NCBI GenBank assembly: GCA_031259205.1
Contig: JAIRLS010000119.1
Span: forward strand, 1 to 10,406
Length of the DNA stretch: 10,406 nucleotides
Reading direction: 5' to 3'
From: Bacteroidales bacterium
GTDB lineage: Bacteria; Bacteroidota; Bacteroidia; Bacteroidales; UBA4181
Shown: in pieces, positions 1 to 7,331 of the stretch
Layout: each line of letters begins with the position of its first letter
Numbering within the stretch: the stretch's first letter is position 1
Notes under the pieces: model-generated
What the model saw: the letters and a program-made list of their open reading frames with translations, nothing else
Databases searched by the model: none
Told to the model about the DNA's origin: nothing
Made by a program: the position numbers and the translations under genes

Positions 1-430
1 GCTTTCCCCAAACGAAGGCTACGATTTCGCCTGTTGCTCTATGGTAAGCATAAATCAACCATACTTTCTTGCTTTTCTTGCCCACATAAGTCCATAGTTC
101 ATCCACTTCCAAACAATCATAATACTGCTCTTTAGGTTGTATCAAATGCCGGGAGTGTACCAATACCGACAACACTTTTTTGATGCTGATTTTCTCAATT
201 GCCGCGATATCTCTGATACCTATGCCGCGAACAAGCATCATTAATATCTTTTGTGTCAGGCCGGAATGACATCCTTTGTATTGCAGGGCATGATCGCCAA
301 TAAACTGACGTCCACATGTTTTACACAAATAATTCTGCTTTTTAGATACTTTTCTGCCGTTTTTCTTTATCTTCCTCTGTAAAAAAACTTTTTTCATTTC
401 GTGCACGCTTGGAAATCGCAGAATTTTCAT
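1..430 (-). CDS. IS1-family transposase, 3' truncated by window edge, frame probably disrupted
   Basis: This is a DDE transposase of the IS1 family, which would cut and insert its own element. From the internal ATG at 397 the protein reads MKKVFLQRKIKKNGRKVSKK, then the second half of a zinc ribbon (CKTCGRQF, Cys25 and Cys28), a helix-turn-helix-like stretch (GLTQKI to KKVLSVL) and the start of the catalytic domain with LEVDELWTYVGKK (probable first catalytic Asp at residue 99) and a truncated end at AFVWGK. An in-frame ATG at 430 adds eleven residues. The first half of the zinc ribbon (HCPDCQS) lies in a different frame, in an 18-codon ORF from 483 to 427 that has its own purine-rich leader (GGGAGGGAAGCG) and ends at TGA. 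A -1 slip on the five-A run at 438-434 would join the two frames. This could be a programmed frameshift, as in IS1 InsA/InsB, or decay. The spacing between the two CxxC halves looks longer than usual, which favours decay. Confidence 0.75.
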   Translation of the reverse strand, partial: MKILRFPSVHEMKKVFLQRKIKKNGRKVSKKQNYLCKTCGRQFIGDHALQYKGCHSGLTQKILMMLVRGIGIRDIAAIEKISIKKVLSVLVHSRHLIQPKEQYYDCLEVDELWTYVGKKSKKVWLIYAYHRATGEIVAFVWGK

Positions 431-557
431 GTATTTTTGCTTTGGCAATCGGGACAATGGAGAACGAGTAAAGAATCCGGCATCGCTTCCCTCCCAGTTA
501 TGGTGAAAAAAGACATAGTGTATTTTTCTTTTGGATGTTCGGGCGGGGCAGCTACCC
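1..557 (-). mobile_element. IS1-family insertion sequence, one end only
   Basis: The transposase reads leftwards off the window edge, so only the upstream part of the element is present. A candidate outer terminus is the minus-strand sequence GGTAGCTGCCCC (about 556 down to 545), which resembles the GGTGATGCTGCC start of the classical IS1 inverted repeat. The other end and the target-site duplication lie outside the window, so the exact boundary cannot be confirmed. The family call rests on the transposase; the boundary is inference. Confidence 0.6.
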
Positions 558-650
558 GTCATTACAAATAGGTACCGCGTTGATTCGGAATAATCCCGAA
601 CCGTTGACAATAGAATACTTTTTTTGAGAATAAATATTCGGAAATAGCCA

Positions 651-681
651 TTTATCGTTCACAGGAGTTATTGTACATTTG
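651..681 (+). promoter_or_regulatory. Candidate Bacteroidota promoter for the hydrolase gene
   Basis: A good match to the Bacteroides -7 box (TAnnTTTG) is TACATTTG at 674-681. A weak -33 box, TTTA at 651-654, lies 19 bp upstream. The start codon at 706 leaves a short A-rich leader with no Shine-Dalgarno sequence, as is usual in this phylum. From the IS end to here (558-650) I see no gene, only a short imperfect palindrome around TTCGGAATAATCCCGAA. Confidence 0.55.
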
Positions 682-705
682 CAAAAATATTAAAACAATG
701 AGAAA

Positions 706-1779
706 ATGAAAAACTGGAGTTATTTGTTAATAATAATAGGAATGAGCATGTGCAGTCGTCCGGCTGTGGAGGGTTTGCTTTCGTACACCGACCCGTCGTC
801 CGGACGGCGCAAACCCGTCCGGACATTGCAGGAGTGGAACTTCAAGCGGGTGGAACTTCTGGACAGCGTGCAGGCGCTGACCGGCGTGTTGCCACCGCGT
901 TCCGGACTGCCGCTTTTCGACGTGCAGTACATCGACAGCGTGTGCGAAACGGCATACACCCGTTACACCGTCCGTTTTACGGTTGCCGAAGGCGAAATAT
1001 TGCCGGTTTTGCTCTACGTACCGGTCCGGGAGTGTACACGCCGCAAGTGTCCGGCGATGCTGGCACTGCACCCGACCGGAGCACTCGGAAAACAAATCAC
1101 CGACGGCGATGATGAATACAAACTTCCGTACGGAAAAGAACTGGCCGAGAGAGGATACGTAGTCATTGCGCCCGACTATCCCGGATTCGGCGAACTGAGC
1201 GACTTCGATTTCCTGAACAGCCGTTATGCATCCGGTTCCATGAAGGGGATTTTCGACCATATACGGTGTATCGACCTGTTGCAGTCGCTGGATTTCGTGG
1301 ACGCGGACAAAATCGGTGTCATCGGCCATTCGCTGGGCGGTCACAACGCCTTATTTGTCGCCGCGTTCGATACACGCCTGAAAGTGGTCGTAACCAGTTG
1401 CGGATGGACGGAATTTGAATACTACAACATCGGTGAGGAAGCGTCGAAATTTTACGGCGGACGGTTAGGCCCCTGGGCGCAGGACAAGTACATGCCCCTG
1501 CTGCGCGATCAGTACCAACTGGAGCGCGTACCGTTCAACTTCCACGAGATAATCGCGTTGATTGCGCCGCGGGCCGTCTATTCCTTTTCGCCCCTGCACG
1601 ACGTTAATTTCGATGTGGAAGGCGTGAAAACAGGCATCGAAAAAGCCGCAGAAGCATACCGCTTTCTGGATGCGGAACATCTGCTCCGCATCAGCTATCC
1701 CGATGCAAAGCACGATTTCCCGGAGCCGTACCGAATGGAAGCCTACCGGTGGACGGACAGCCTGTTTCTAAACAAATAA
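706..1779 (+). CDS. Exported alpha/beta hydrolase, dienelactone hydrolase/xylan-esterase-like
   Basis: This is a 357-residue serine hydrolase that probably acts outside the cytoplasm. The N-terminus is a hydrophobic signal segment (YLLIIIGMSMC). Cys16 could be lipidated, but the lipobox is poor because Met sits just before the Cys. The alpha/beta-hydrolase core contains LHPTGALGK (121-129, probable oxyanion region), APDYPGFGE (155-163) and the nucleophile elbow GHSLGG (207-212, Ser209). The likely acid is Asp299 in LHDVNF and the likely base is His336 in AKHDFP, so the triad appears complete. The pattern resembles bacterial acetyl-xylan-esterase-like and Abhydrolase_7-type proteins; the exact ester substrate cannot be read from sequence. 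The start at 706 follows the promoter directly and puts the signal peptide at the N-terminus. The next gene begins 32 bp after the stop, so the two are probably co-transcribed and may work on one glycan. Confidence 0.85.
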   Translation: MKNWSYLLIIIGMSMCSRPAVEGLLSYTDPSSGRRKPVRTLQEWNFKRVELLDSVQALTGVLPPRSGLPLFDVQYIDSVCETAYTRYTVRFTVAEGEILPVLLYVPVRECTRRKCPAMLALHPTGALGKQITDGDDEYKLPYGKELAERGYVVIAPDYPGFGELSDFDFLNSRYASGSMKGIFDHIRCIDLLQSLDFVDADKIGVIGHSLGGHNALFVAAFDTRLKVVVTSCGWTEFEYYNIGEEASKFYGGRLGPWAQDKYMPLLRDQYQLERVPFNFHEIIALIAPRAVYSFSPLHDVNFDVEGVKTGIEKAAEAYRFLDAEHLLRISYPDAKHDFPEPYRMEAYRWTDSLFLNK

Positions 1780-1811
1780 CTTATTTCTCATCACCAAATA
1801 CGGAACATAAA

Positions 1812-4634
1812 ATGAAAAGAACAGTTTTTACAAAACAAATAATGGCGGCAGGAATTTTGAATGGTCTATTGATATCGAACGTGAAGTCAAAATTTTTCTG
1901 GGGGGTATGGATCCTCCTGTTCAGTCTGAATATCCATGCACAGGATGTCCGGACGGTCTACCCGCCGGCGGAACCGGGCGAAGTGTTTTGCAGCATAAGC
2001 AACGATATCGAATTGGCCATGACCGGCTTTGTTGCGAAAGGCGACAAGCTGGCGGAGGCCTATATCTGGATACGCGACGAGGCCAGCGGCATTATTGCGG
2101 CCCAGATTATTCGCGAAGGACGTGTCGTGGCAACGGGTACGATCCCCGGAAAGACGGCCGGCCGACAGCGCATTTATTTTCCGGTCGATATTTATCTGGA
2201 GAAAGGGGCGACGTATCACCTCCGGCTCTTTCAGGGTGAACCGGCAACCGTGCGCGGCTCCGTGGCAAGGGCGGCCGCCGACGTGGAGGAGATACAGGGC
2301 TTCGATGTACAGGGACCTGTATCTTTCGATCTGGCGCATGAACTCGTATTCGGTAAGTGGGAGGGCGATCCGCCGGTAGAGTTCTCTTTTGACGAACGGA
2401 AACAACTGCCCACCGGCTACGTGCAGGCATTGAACGAGGCGCTCGCCTCCAATACGGATCTTTTCGGCGAACAGGTGCTCGCGCGTCCGGAAGGTCCTAC
2501 GTTCGACAATGTGAAAGACTTCTTGATACCATTGAAATTAGTGGGTACGCGTCTCACCGAATCGGGCGTGTACTATATTCCTTTCGGCCGACCGAACAAC
2601 CTCTCCGGATTCGGCCCCGCTGCCCTGCATGTGGGCGACGGCAGCCAAATTATTTCACAGGTATCCACCGGCGCAAAAACCACGATTCTGGTCGGCGAAA
2701 CAGGACAGGAACGCTACGGGTATGCCGAAGCGCGCCTGGCACAGGAGTACCTCGACGGCGGCTATTATCCGGTACTGGTGAATGAATACACGGACGCATC
2801 GGGAGTGAGATACACCCAGGAATCTTTTGCGGATTACATCTACGGGACAACCGAACTCGTGAGTTTCGTAAAGATAACGGTACATCAAAGCATCCATACC
2901 GTAAAGGTCGTGTTCTATTTTCCGGACGAAGAGCTGACGCTCGCAGGCGACCGACTGTTGCAGTCCGACGGCCGGGTGCGGGCGATCGTCCCGGCGGGAA
3001 GCATCCTGACCGACGGCAACAGGCTCATCTGCGAGCCGGACATCCGCGACGTCGACCGCCGCTTGTATTTTGCCCGACTGCTTCACCCCTCAGACTACTG
3101 CAAGATACAGACGATAGACTCCCTGCGCTACGAAATCGAAAAAGCGGAACTGAAAGATTACTGGGACGGCGAACTTGCCAAAGGCGCCACTTTCGACACA
3201 CCGGAAGTATTGGTCAACGACGCCCGGAAAAATCTGCTGATACAGAACTTGTACATGGGCTATTTTTTCAGCATCGGCAATGCCTACCAGGATTACTTTA
3301 ATGTCGAAGGCCCCGATGCGGCCCAGATCATGGGGCTGTACGGATATATCGACCGGCAGAAAGCTATTCAGGAAACGCTCCTTGCTCTGCCGAAAAGGGA
3401 GTATCAAAAGAACTGGGAAACGGCAGAGCAATTGAGCCATGCCGTCCAATATTACCGTATTTCCGGCGACAGCGCCTTCATCAACCGCTACCGCAAAAGA
3501 TTCGTCAAGGACATGGACGGTTACGAAACGCAGATGAATACGCCGGGCAATAACGGCGTACTGAGCAGGGAAAATTATTCGGGCGACATTTCCACCCGTC
3601 TGGTTTACCTTCATCATCAGGCGTCGGCATGGCGTGGAATGCGCGACATGGCTTTTCTCCTCAAATCCTCCGGACACGCGGAGGGCGAAAAATACCTCGC
3701 TTTAGCCGCAATGCTGAAATCCCGCCTGACGGATGCCATGAACAGCGAAAAAACCGTCCTACCGGACAGCAGCATTTTTATTCCCACAGAACTGTTTACC
3801 GGCAAAAAACCGGAGCCTTATCCCATAATTACGGAAACCCGCTACGGCTCGTACTGGAACTTGTGTTTCCCCTACGTGGTCTGTTCCGGATTCCTGGATC
3901 CCGATTTGCTGCCCGGCTATTACAAGTATCTGAAAAACTATGGCGGACTGTTCCTCGGTATGGTGCGCTTCAACTATTACCCCGTTCCCATTGGAGGCTA
4001 CCGTCCCGACGGACTGCCCGGCTACCGGACGTCGGGCGTAGACAACATCTACGGACTTAATCTGGCACGTATCCTTACGCTCATGGACGACCCCGACCGG
4101 CTCGTGCTCTCGTTTTACAGCAAACTGGCGCACGGCATGACGCGCAAAACGTTTATTTCGGGCGAAGGCGATACAATGGGAACTTATCCTGATGAATACT
4201 TCAGGTCTTCCTATCTGAGTCCCACCAGTTTTAACAACTCCTGGTTTCTGCTGATGCTGCGGCTGATGCTGATTGCCGAAACGGAGGACAGTAACGGGAT
4301 TCCTAACCGGCTGCATCTGGCCTTCTCCACGCCGCGTGCATGGCTGGAACAGGGCAAACAGATCAAAGTAGCCGGTGCGCCGACAATGTTCGGAAAGCTG
4401 GATTATACCATTGACTCCGACATAGAGAACGGCAAAGTCCGCGTGACGGTGCAGATGCCCGAACGCGCCGGCGCCACGTCCGGCATATCGCTACGGCTGC
4501 GCGTCCCCGGAAAGATGTCCATAAAAAACGTAACCGTCAACGGGAAATCTCACCGAACATTTAACCCGGCTGATGAAACCGTCGACCTGTCCGGCAAAAC
4601 CGGACGGCTTGACATCACTGTACATTACAACTAA
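1812..4634 (+). CDS. Large secreted protein with six-hairpin glycosidase-like core, unassigned family
   Basis: The protein is 940 residues from the ATG at 1812. I prefer this start to one at 1749, which would overlap the hydrolase gene; an ATG at 1842 is also possible. A signal peptide fits KFFWGVWILLFSLNIHAQ, with cleavage after HAQ (residue 44). Residues about 45-430 look beta-rich (N-terminal sandwich-like regions including YIPFGRPNNLSGFGP). Residues about 450-820 look helical with repeated aromatic and acidic motifs such as GLYGYIDRQKA, WETAEQLSHAVQYYRISGD and LHHQASAWRGMRDMA, which suggests an (alpha/alpha)6 toroid. Residues about 835-940 form a beta domain (SLRLRVPGKMSIKNVTVNGK) like the C-terminal caps of several toroid glycosidases. 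I do not recognise a specific GH or lyase family. The upstream esterase-like partner supports glycan processing. The function is inferred from fold and context only. Confidence 0.8.
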   Translation: MKRTVFTKQIMAAGILNGLLISNVKSKFFWGVWILLFSLNIHAQDVRTVYPPAEPGEVFCSISNDIELAMTGFVAKGDKLAEAYIWIRDEASGIIAAQIIREGRVVATGTIPGKTAGRQRIYFPVDIYLEKGATYHLRLFQGEPATVRGSVARAAADVEEIQGFDVQGPVSFDLAHELVFGKWEGDPPVEFSFDERKQLPTGYVQALNEALASNTDLFGEQVLARPEGPTFDNVKDFLIPLKLVGTRLTESGVYYIPFGRPNNLSGFGPAALHVGDGSQIISQVSTGAKTTILVGETGQERYGYAEARLAQEYLDGGYYPVLVNEYTDASGVRYTQESFADYIYGTTELVSFVKITVHQSIHTVKVVFYFPDEELTLAGDRLLQSDGRVRAIVPAGSILTDGNRLICEPDIRDVDRRLYFARLLHPSDYCKIQTIDSLRYEIEKAELKDYWDGELAKGATFDTPEVLVNDARKNLLIQNLYMGYFFSIGNAYQDYFNVEGPDAAQIMGLYGYIDRQKAIQETLLALPKREYQKNWETAEQLSHAVQYYRISGDSAFINRYRKRFVKDMDGYETQMNTPGNNGVLSRENYSGDISTRLVYLHHQASAWRGMRDMAFLLKSSGHAEGEKYLALAAMLKSRLTDAMNSEKTVLPDSSIFIPTELFTGKKPEPYPIITETRYGSYWNLCFPYVVCSGFLDPDLLPGYYKYLKNYGGLFLGMVRFNYYPVPIGGYRPDGLPGYRTSGVDNIYGLNLARILTLMDDPDRLVLSFYSKLAHGMTRKTFISGEGDTMGTYPDEYFRSSYLSPTSFNNSWFLLMLRLMLIAETEDSNGIPNRLHLAFSTPRAWLEQGKQIKVAGAPTMFGKLDYTIDSDIENGKVRVTVQMPERAGATSGISLRLRVPGKMSIKNVTVNGKSHRTFNPADETVDLSGKTGRLDITVHYN

Positions 4635-4668
4635 CCCATGCTATCTTAAATCCGCACTAAGAGTTATG

Positions 4669-4697
4669 GCCCGCATGAGCGGATCACTCATCCGGGC
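4669..4697. repeat. Inverted repeat at left border of the 21-bp array
   Basis: GCCCGCATGAG (4669-4679) pairs with CTCATCCGGGC (4687-4697) with one mismatch across a 7-nt loop. The left arm is an inverted copy of the array unit core (CTCATTCGGGC), so the array begins with a unit facing the opposite way. Confidence 0.75.
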
Positions 4698-4824
4698 GCA
4701 CGGATCACCCATCGCGACACACGGATCACTCATTCGGGCACACGGATCGCTCATTCGGGCACACGGATCGCTCATTCGGGCACACGGATCGATCATTCGG
4801 GCGCACGGATCGCTCATTCGGGCG
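4680..4824. repeat. 21-bp tandem repeat array, six full units plus a partial seventh
   Basis: Units begin with CGGATC and contain the core CTCATTCGGGC. Full units start at 4680, 4701, 4722, 4743, 4764 and 4785; a 19-bp partial unit runs 4806-4824. Units four and five are identical, units one and two are the most diverged, and unit six has GATCATT in place of GCTCATT. There are no spacers, so this is a minisatellite and not a CRISPR array. Because 21 is a multiple of three, the array reads open on both strands (for example repeated GSLIRAH on the plus strand). No promoter or homology supports translation, so I treat it as non-coding. Confidence 0.9.
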
Positions 4825-4864
4825 CCTCGATGTGTGATCGCTACGCAGCGATCACACATCGAGG
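4825..4864. repeat. Perfect 18-bp-arm hairpin abutting the array
   Basis: CCTCGATGTGTGATCGCT (4825-4842) is perfectly complementary to 4847-4864 across the loop ACGC. It starts immediately after the last array base. The inner part (GATCGCT / AGCGATC) matches the array unit. It is not a classical intrinsic terminator, since it is followed by AAAATAAAGG on the plus strand and has no T-run on the other side either. It may still stabilise or end the transcript of the upstream gene. From 4865 to 4939 I see nothing further. Confidence 0.85.
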
Positions 4865-4939
4865 AAAATAAAGGTGGTATTTTCGGATGTACATACTCAT
4901 CCCGGAACAGTCGCATGACGAACATGGTCTGTCGGAAAC

Positions 4940-5084
4940 ATGACGGTATTTTTCTATGACCGGATGTTCGACGGGCTGCTGACGGCCGTCTTCGATACCT
5001 TCAACCGCAGGACGTTTCCGGAACAACTGCTGAAGACAGGCGAAACGGCGCCTTTGTTTACGGACGAAACGCATGTGAGCGTCA
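4940..5084 (+). pseudogene. N-terminal fragment of a DUF4130/TIGR03915-type protein
   Basis: The reading frame from ATG 4940 gives MTVFFYDRMFDGLLTAVFDT and continues with RRTFPEQLL and APLFTDETHVSV. This closely follows the conserved N-terminus of the DUF4130 family (TIGR03915, putative DNA metabolism protein), in which full-length members are about 250 residues and pair with a radical-SAM partner (TIGR03916). Recognisable similarity stops at about codon 48. The frame then runs through unrelated sequence to a stop at 5164, so roughly four fifths of the gene is missing. No radical-SAM partner is visible upstream. The identification is from memory of the family pattern. Confidence 0.6.
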
Positions 5085-5198
5085 TGGAGGCAATTTCATT
5101 CAAATTGTCGTGGAAAATGGGAACTTTTCCTCCGCAAAAAACTTTTTTCATTCATACGTGTTAGAAAATCCGGAAATTTTATCGAACATTTTTATGCG

Positions 5199-5234
5199 TT
5201 TGTGTGTAATCTGAAAAATTTTATGCTATCTTTG
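5199..5234 (+). promoter_or_regulatory. Candidate promoter for the phosphodiesterase gene
   Basis: TATCTTTG at 5227-5234 is an excellent Bacteroides -7 box. TTTG at 5199-5202 is a possible -33 box, but the 24-bp spacing is longer than the usual 19-21. The leader to the ATG at 5289 is about 45-50 nt, very A-rich and without a Shine-Dalgarno sequence. Confidence 0.65.
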
Positions 5235-5288
5235 TCCGGAAAATAAAAATTAACCGAAATAAAAAGTAAATTTTAAATAAAAAAGAAA

Positions 5289-6962
5289 ATGAAGAAGATT
5301 GTATTTGCATGTTATGTCTTGTTCCTGTTGACAGCGTGTCAGGGGGCAAAGTATCCGAAAGGAATCGAACACGTTATCGTAATAGGTATCGACGGTATGA
5401 GTAGCCAGGGTTTCATTCAGGCGCATACGCCTTGTATGGATAGCCTGATGCACGCCGGCGCTTACAGTTACAAAGTCCGTAGCATCCTGCCGTCCGTCAG
5501 CAGCCCCAACTGGCACGCTATGCTCTCCGGCGCCGGCCCGGAACTGACCGGCGTAATCAACAACTCGTGGAAACGGGGCGTATATGAACTGCCGGCCGTG
5601 ACGCTCACCGACAATGGGTATTTTCCGGGTATCTTCCGCATCATTCGCGACGCGAAACCGCAGGCTGTTACCGCCTCTTTCTACAACTGGGGAGGATTCG
5701 GCGACCTGCTGGAGAAGGAAGTCATCGACTCGTGCGCCACTTTCCCCTCGTCGCTTAAAACGGCACAGCATACGGCCGCATATATTCTGGCAAAAAAGCC
5801 TGACTTTGTCTTTATCCAACTGGACGAAGTGGACGGCGCAGGTCACGAGGCCGGTCACATGTCACCCCACTATCTCCGCACGATTGAGGAAGCGGACACG
5901 CATGTGCGGCTCATTGTCGACGCAGTGACACAGGCCGGTATAGCCGAATCAACGCTGATAATGGTCGTCTCCGACCACGGCGGTATTTACTACTGGCACG
6001 GCGGCAATGCTTACGAAGAAGTGTCGACGCCTATTATCTTTGCCGGCCCGGGCATTAAGAAAGACGCTCTGATCCGCCGGCATATATACAGGTATGACGT
6101 GGCCGCCGACGTGGCTTTCGCCCTGGGACTGGAAACGCCGCAGGCATGGGTCGGACGGCCAACCCGCACAGCTTACGAAGGTTTCGGCGAAGACGTAGCG
6201 CCGACGTACAAAGAAACCGAAGTACTGCCGCCTCCGATGTTTTACGCCGATCCGGTGGCCGTTCCGCACGGCGGACTGTTTGTCGACAAACCGGCGGAAG
6301 TTGTGATCAAAAAACCGGTGGGCGTAGAAGGCGACATACGCTACACGCTGGACGGTTCGATCCCTACGCGCACCTCTGCCTTGTATGACGGAACGCTACG
6401 GCTCGAAAAGTCTGCCATCTTAGCCGCCAAGCTGTTCAGCGCCAACGGCGAAAGTCCCTGCGTCTACGCCCAGTACCGCGTAGCCGATTCCAAAGCCGGT
6501 AACGGCCTGCACTATACGTTCTACACGTTGCCACCCGATATTCGGGAAATGCCCTCTTTCACCACGCTTAAACCTGTGGCCGAGGGGACTTGTTATGAAC
6601 TGGATTTCTTTTCACCCGGTTTCCTGGATCTCCGCACCCGCTACCCGCAGAATATGGCCGTCTGTTTCACCGGCTGGCTCGAAATCGACCAGGAAGGCCC
6701 TTATACCTTTTATATCTGGACAAAAGGCGGAAGCAAACTGTACATCAAATCCGACCTGGTGCTCAACAACCGCCGGCTGGGTGATTCCGAAACAAAGGGA
6801 GAAATATACCTTGAAAAAGGCCGTCACCCTCTCCGTTTTGAATATGCCCGCAAGCAGCATCTCCATCCGGAAGTGCAGGAAATGGTCAATCTCGAATACG
6901 AGGGGGAAAGCATGTCCCGCCGGAGAATTTCGGCCGATAAACTGTTCCTGAACAAAAACTGA
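5289..6962 (+). CDS. Lipoprotein phosphodiesterase (alkaline phosphatase superfamily) with chitobiase-like and PA14-like C-terminal domains
   Basis: This is a 557-residue surface or periplasmic metal-dependent phosphohydrolase of the type I phosphodiesterase/nucleotide pyrophosphatase group. The signal peptide ends in a clear lipobox, LTAC (Cys17). Catalytic-domain features are VIGIDGMSS (metal Asp35), PSVSSPNWHAMLSGAGP with the probable Ser nucleophile at 71-72 where eukaryotic NPPs use Thr, QLDEVDGAGHEAGH (Asp179 and His186 or His190), VSDHGG (Asp229, His230) and WHGGN (His237). Residues about 325-398 resemble the chitobiase C-terminal domain (IRYTLDGSIPT, ILAAKLFSANG). Residues about 405-550 resemble PA14, a carbohydrate-binding fold (GWLEIDQEGPYTFYIWTKGG, GRHPLRFEY). 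The combination suggests a phosphohydrolase directed to glycans or a glycan-linked phosphodiester; the substrate is unknown. It is preceded by its own promoter and no downstream partner gene survives. Confidence 0.88.
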   Translation: MKKIVFACYVLFLLTACQGAKYPKGIEHVIVIGIDGMSSQGFIQAHTPCMDSLMHAGAYSYKVRSILPSVSSPNWHAMLSGAGPELTGVINNSWKRGVYELPAVTLTDNGYFPGIFRIIRDAKPQAVTASFYNWGGFGDLLEKEVIDSCATFPSSLKTAQHTAAYILAKKPDFVFIQLDEVDGAGHEAGHMSPHYLRTIEEADTHVRLIVDAVTQAGIAESTLIMVVSDHGGIYYWHGGNAYEEVSTPIIFAGPGIKKDALIRRHIYRYDVAADVAFALGLETPQAWVGRPTRTAYEGFGEDVAPTYKETEVLPPPMFYADPVAVPHGGLFVDKPAEVVIKKPVGVEGDIRYTLDGSIPTRTSALYDGTLRLEKSAILAAKLFSANGESPCVYAQYRVADSKAGNGLHYTFYTLPPDIREMPSFTTLKPVAEGTCYELDFFSPGFLDLRTRYPQNMAVCFTGWLEIDQEGPYTFYIWTKGGSKLYIKSDLVLNNRRLGDSETKGEIYLEKGRHPLRFEYARKQHLHPEVQEMVNLEYEGESMSRRRISADKLFLNKN

Positions 6963-7072
6963 CAAACGATGAAACGATGGATTGGGGGAAGTTATGATGC
7001 GCATAAACAAAAAGCAGTCTAAAACAGGATGTGCGGCTGTCCGGCGCTCTGTCCGGCAGCCTGCGGACAGAA

Positions 7073-7322
7073 AGAGGATTTGCCGCATTTTGCGGCGGTG
7101 CGGTCATCGAATAAACGCCGGAGGGTAAAATCCGTTACCGGATGCGTATCGACGGTCGCACACGCACGGCCAACTGTCCGGTGATTGTTCAGTCCGGACG
7201 CTATTACCACGTTGTTTGCACGATGAAGCGGGTAAAGTTGTGATTGTATGTCAACAGCGTCAAAGTGGTGAATGGAACGGAGGGATGCACGATGTCTCCC
7301 GGTTCCGCCGCTGATGCAAAAA
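7073..7322 (+). pseudogene. LamG/concanavalin A-like domain remnant with two in-frame stops
   Basis: One frame reads RGFAAFCGGAVIE, stop (TAA 7112-7114), then GKIRYRMRIDGRTRTANCPV and QSGRYYHVVCTMKRVKL, stop (TGA 7241-7243), then LYVNSVKVVNGTEG and SPGSAADAKK. The order GKIRYR, then GRYYHVV, then LYVN.VKV is the typical core of LamG domains, which in Bacteroidota often sit at the C-terminus of secreted phosphoesterases and glycosidases. Because homology continues in the same frame across the stops, point mutation after loss of function explains it better than frameshift. The rest of the parent gene is absent; 6963-7072 holds nothing I can identify. Confidence 0.6.
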
Positions 7323-7331
7323 AATCCGGCG

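Noticed and set aside
604..609. TTGACA as a sigma70-type -35 box upstream of the hydrolase gene
   Set aside because: No suitable -10 box follows at the right distance, and a better Bacteroides-type -7 box lies at 674-681.
727..1344. Long antisense ORFs inside the enzyme genes (also 1887-2405, 3090-3677, 3759-4316, 5250-5858)
   Set aside because: They are shadows of GC-rich coding frames on the other strand and show no family motifs or start signals.
1749..1811. Upstream extension of the glycosidase-like gene to an ATG at 1749
   Set aside because: It would overlap the hydrolase gene by 31 bp and bury the signal peptide 65 residues in; the start at 1812 fits better.
4680..4824. CRISPR-like array
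   Set aside because: Units are contiguous and only 21 bp long with no spacers, and there are no cas genes nearby.
4573..4959. 128-codon plus-strand ORF with GSLIRAH repeats, and the minus-strand ORF 4641-4925 with CARMSDP repeats
   Set aside because: The plus ORF starts inside the upstream gene, and both are kept open only because the repeat unit is 21 bp. No promoter, leader or family resemblance supports translation.
7049..7096. Two small hairpins (CTGTCCG/CGGACAG at 7049-7070; GCCGCA/TGCGGC at 7082-7096) as a terminator for the phosphodiesterase gene
   Set aside because: Neither is followed by a T-run and both lie in or beside the LamG remnant, so a terminator cannot be supported.
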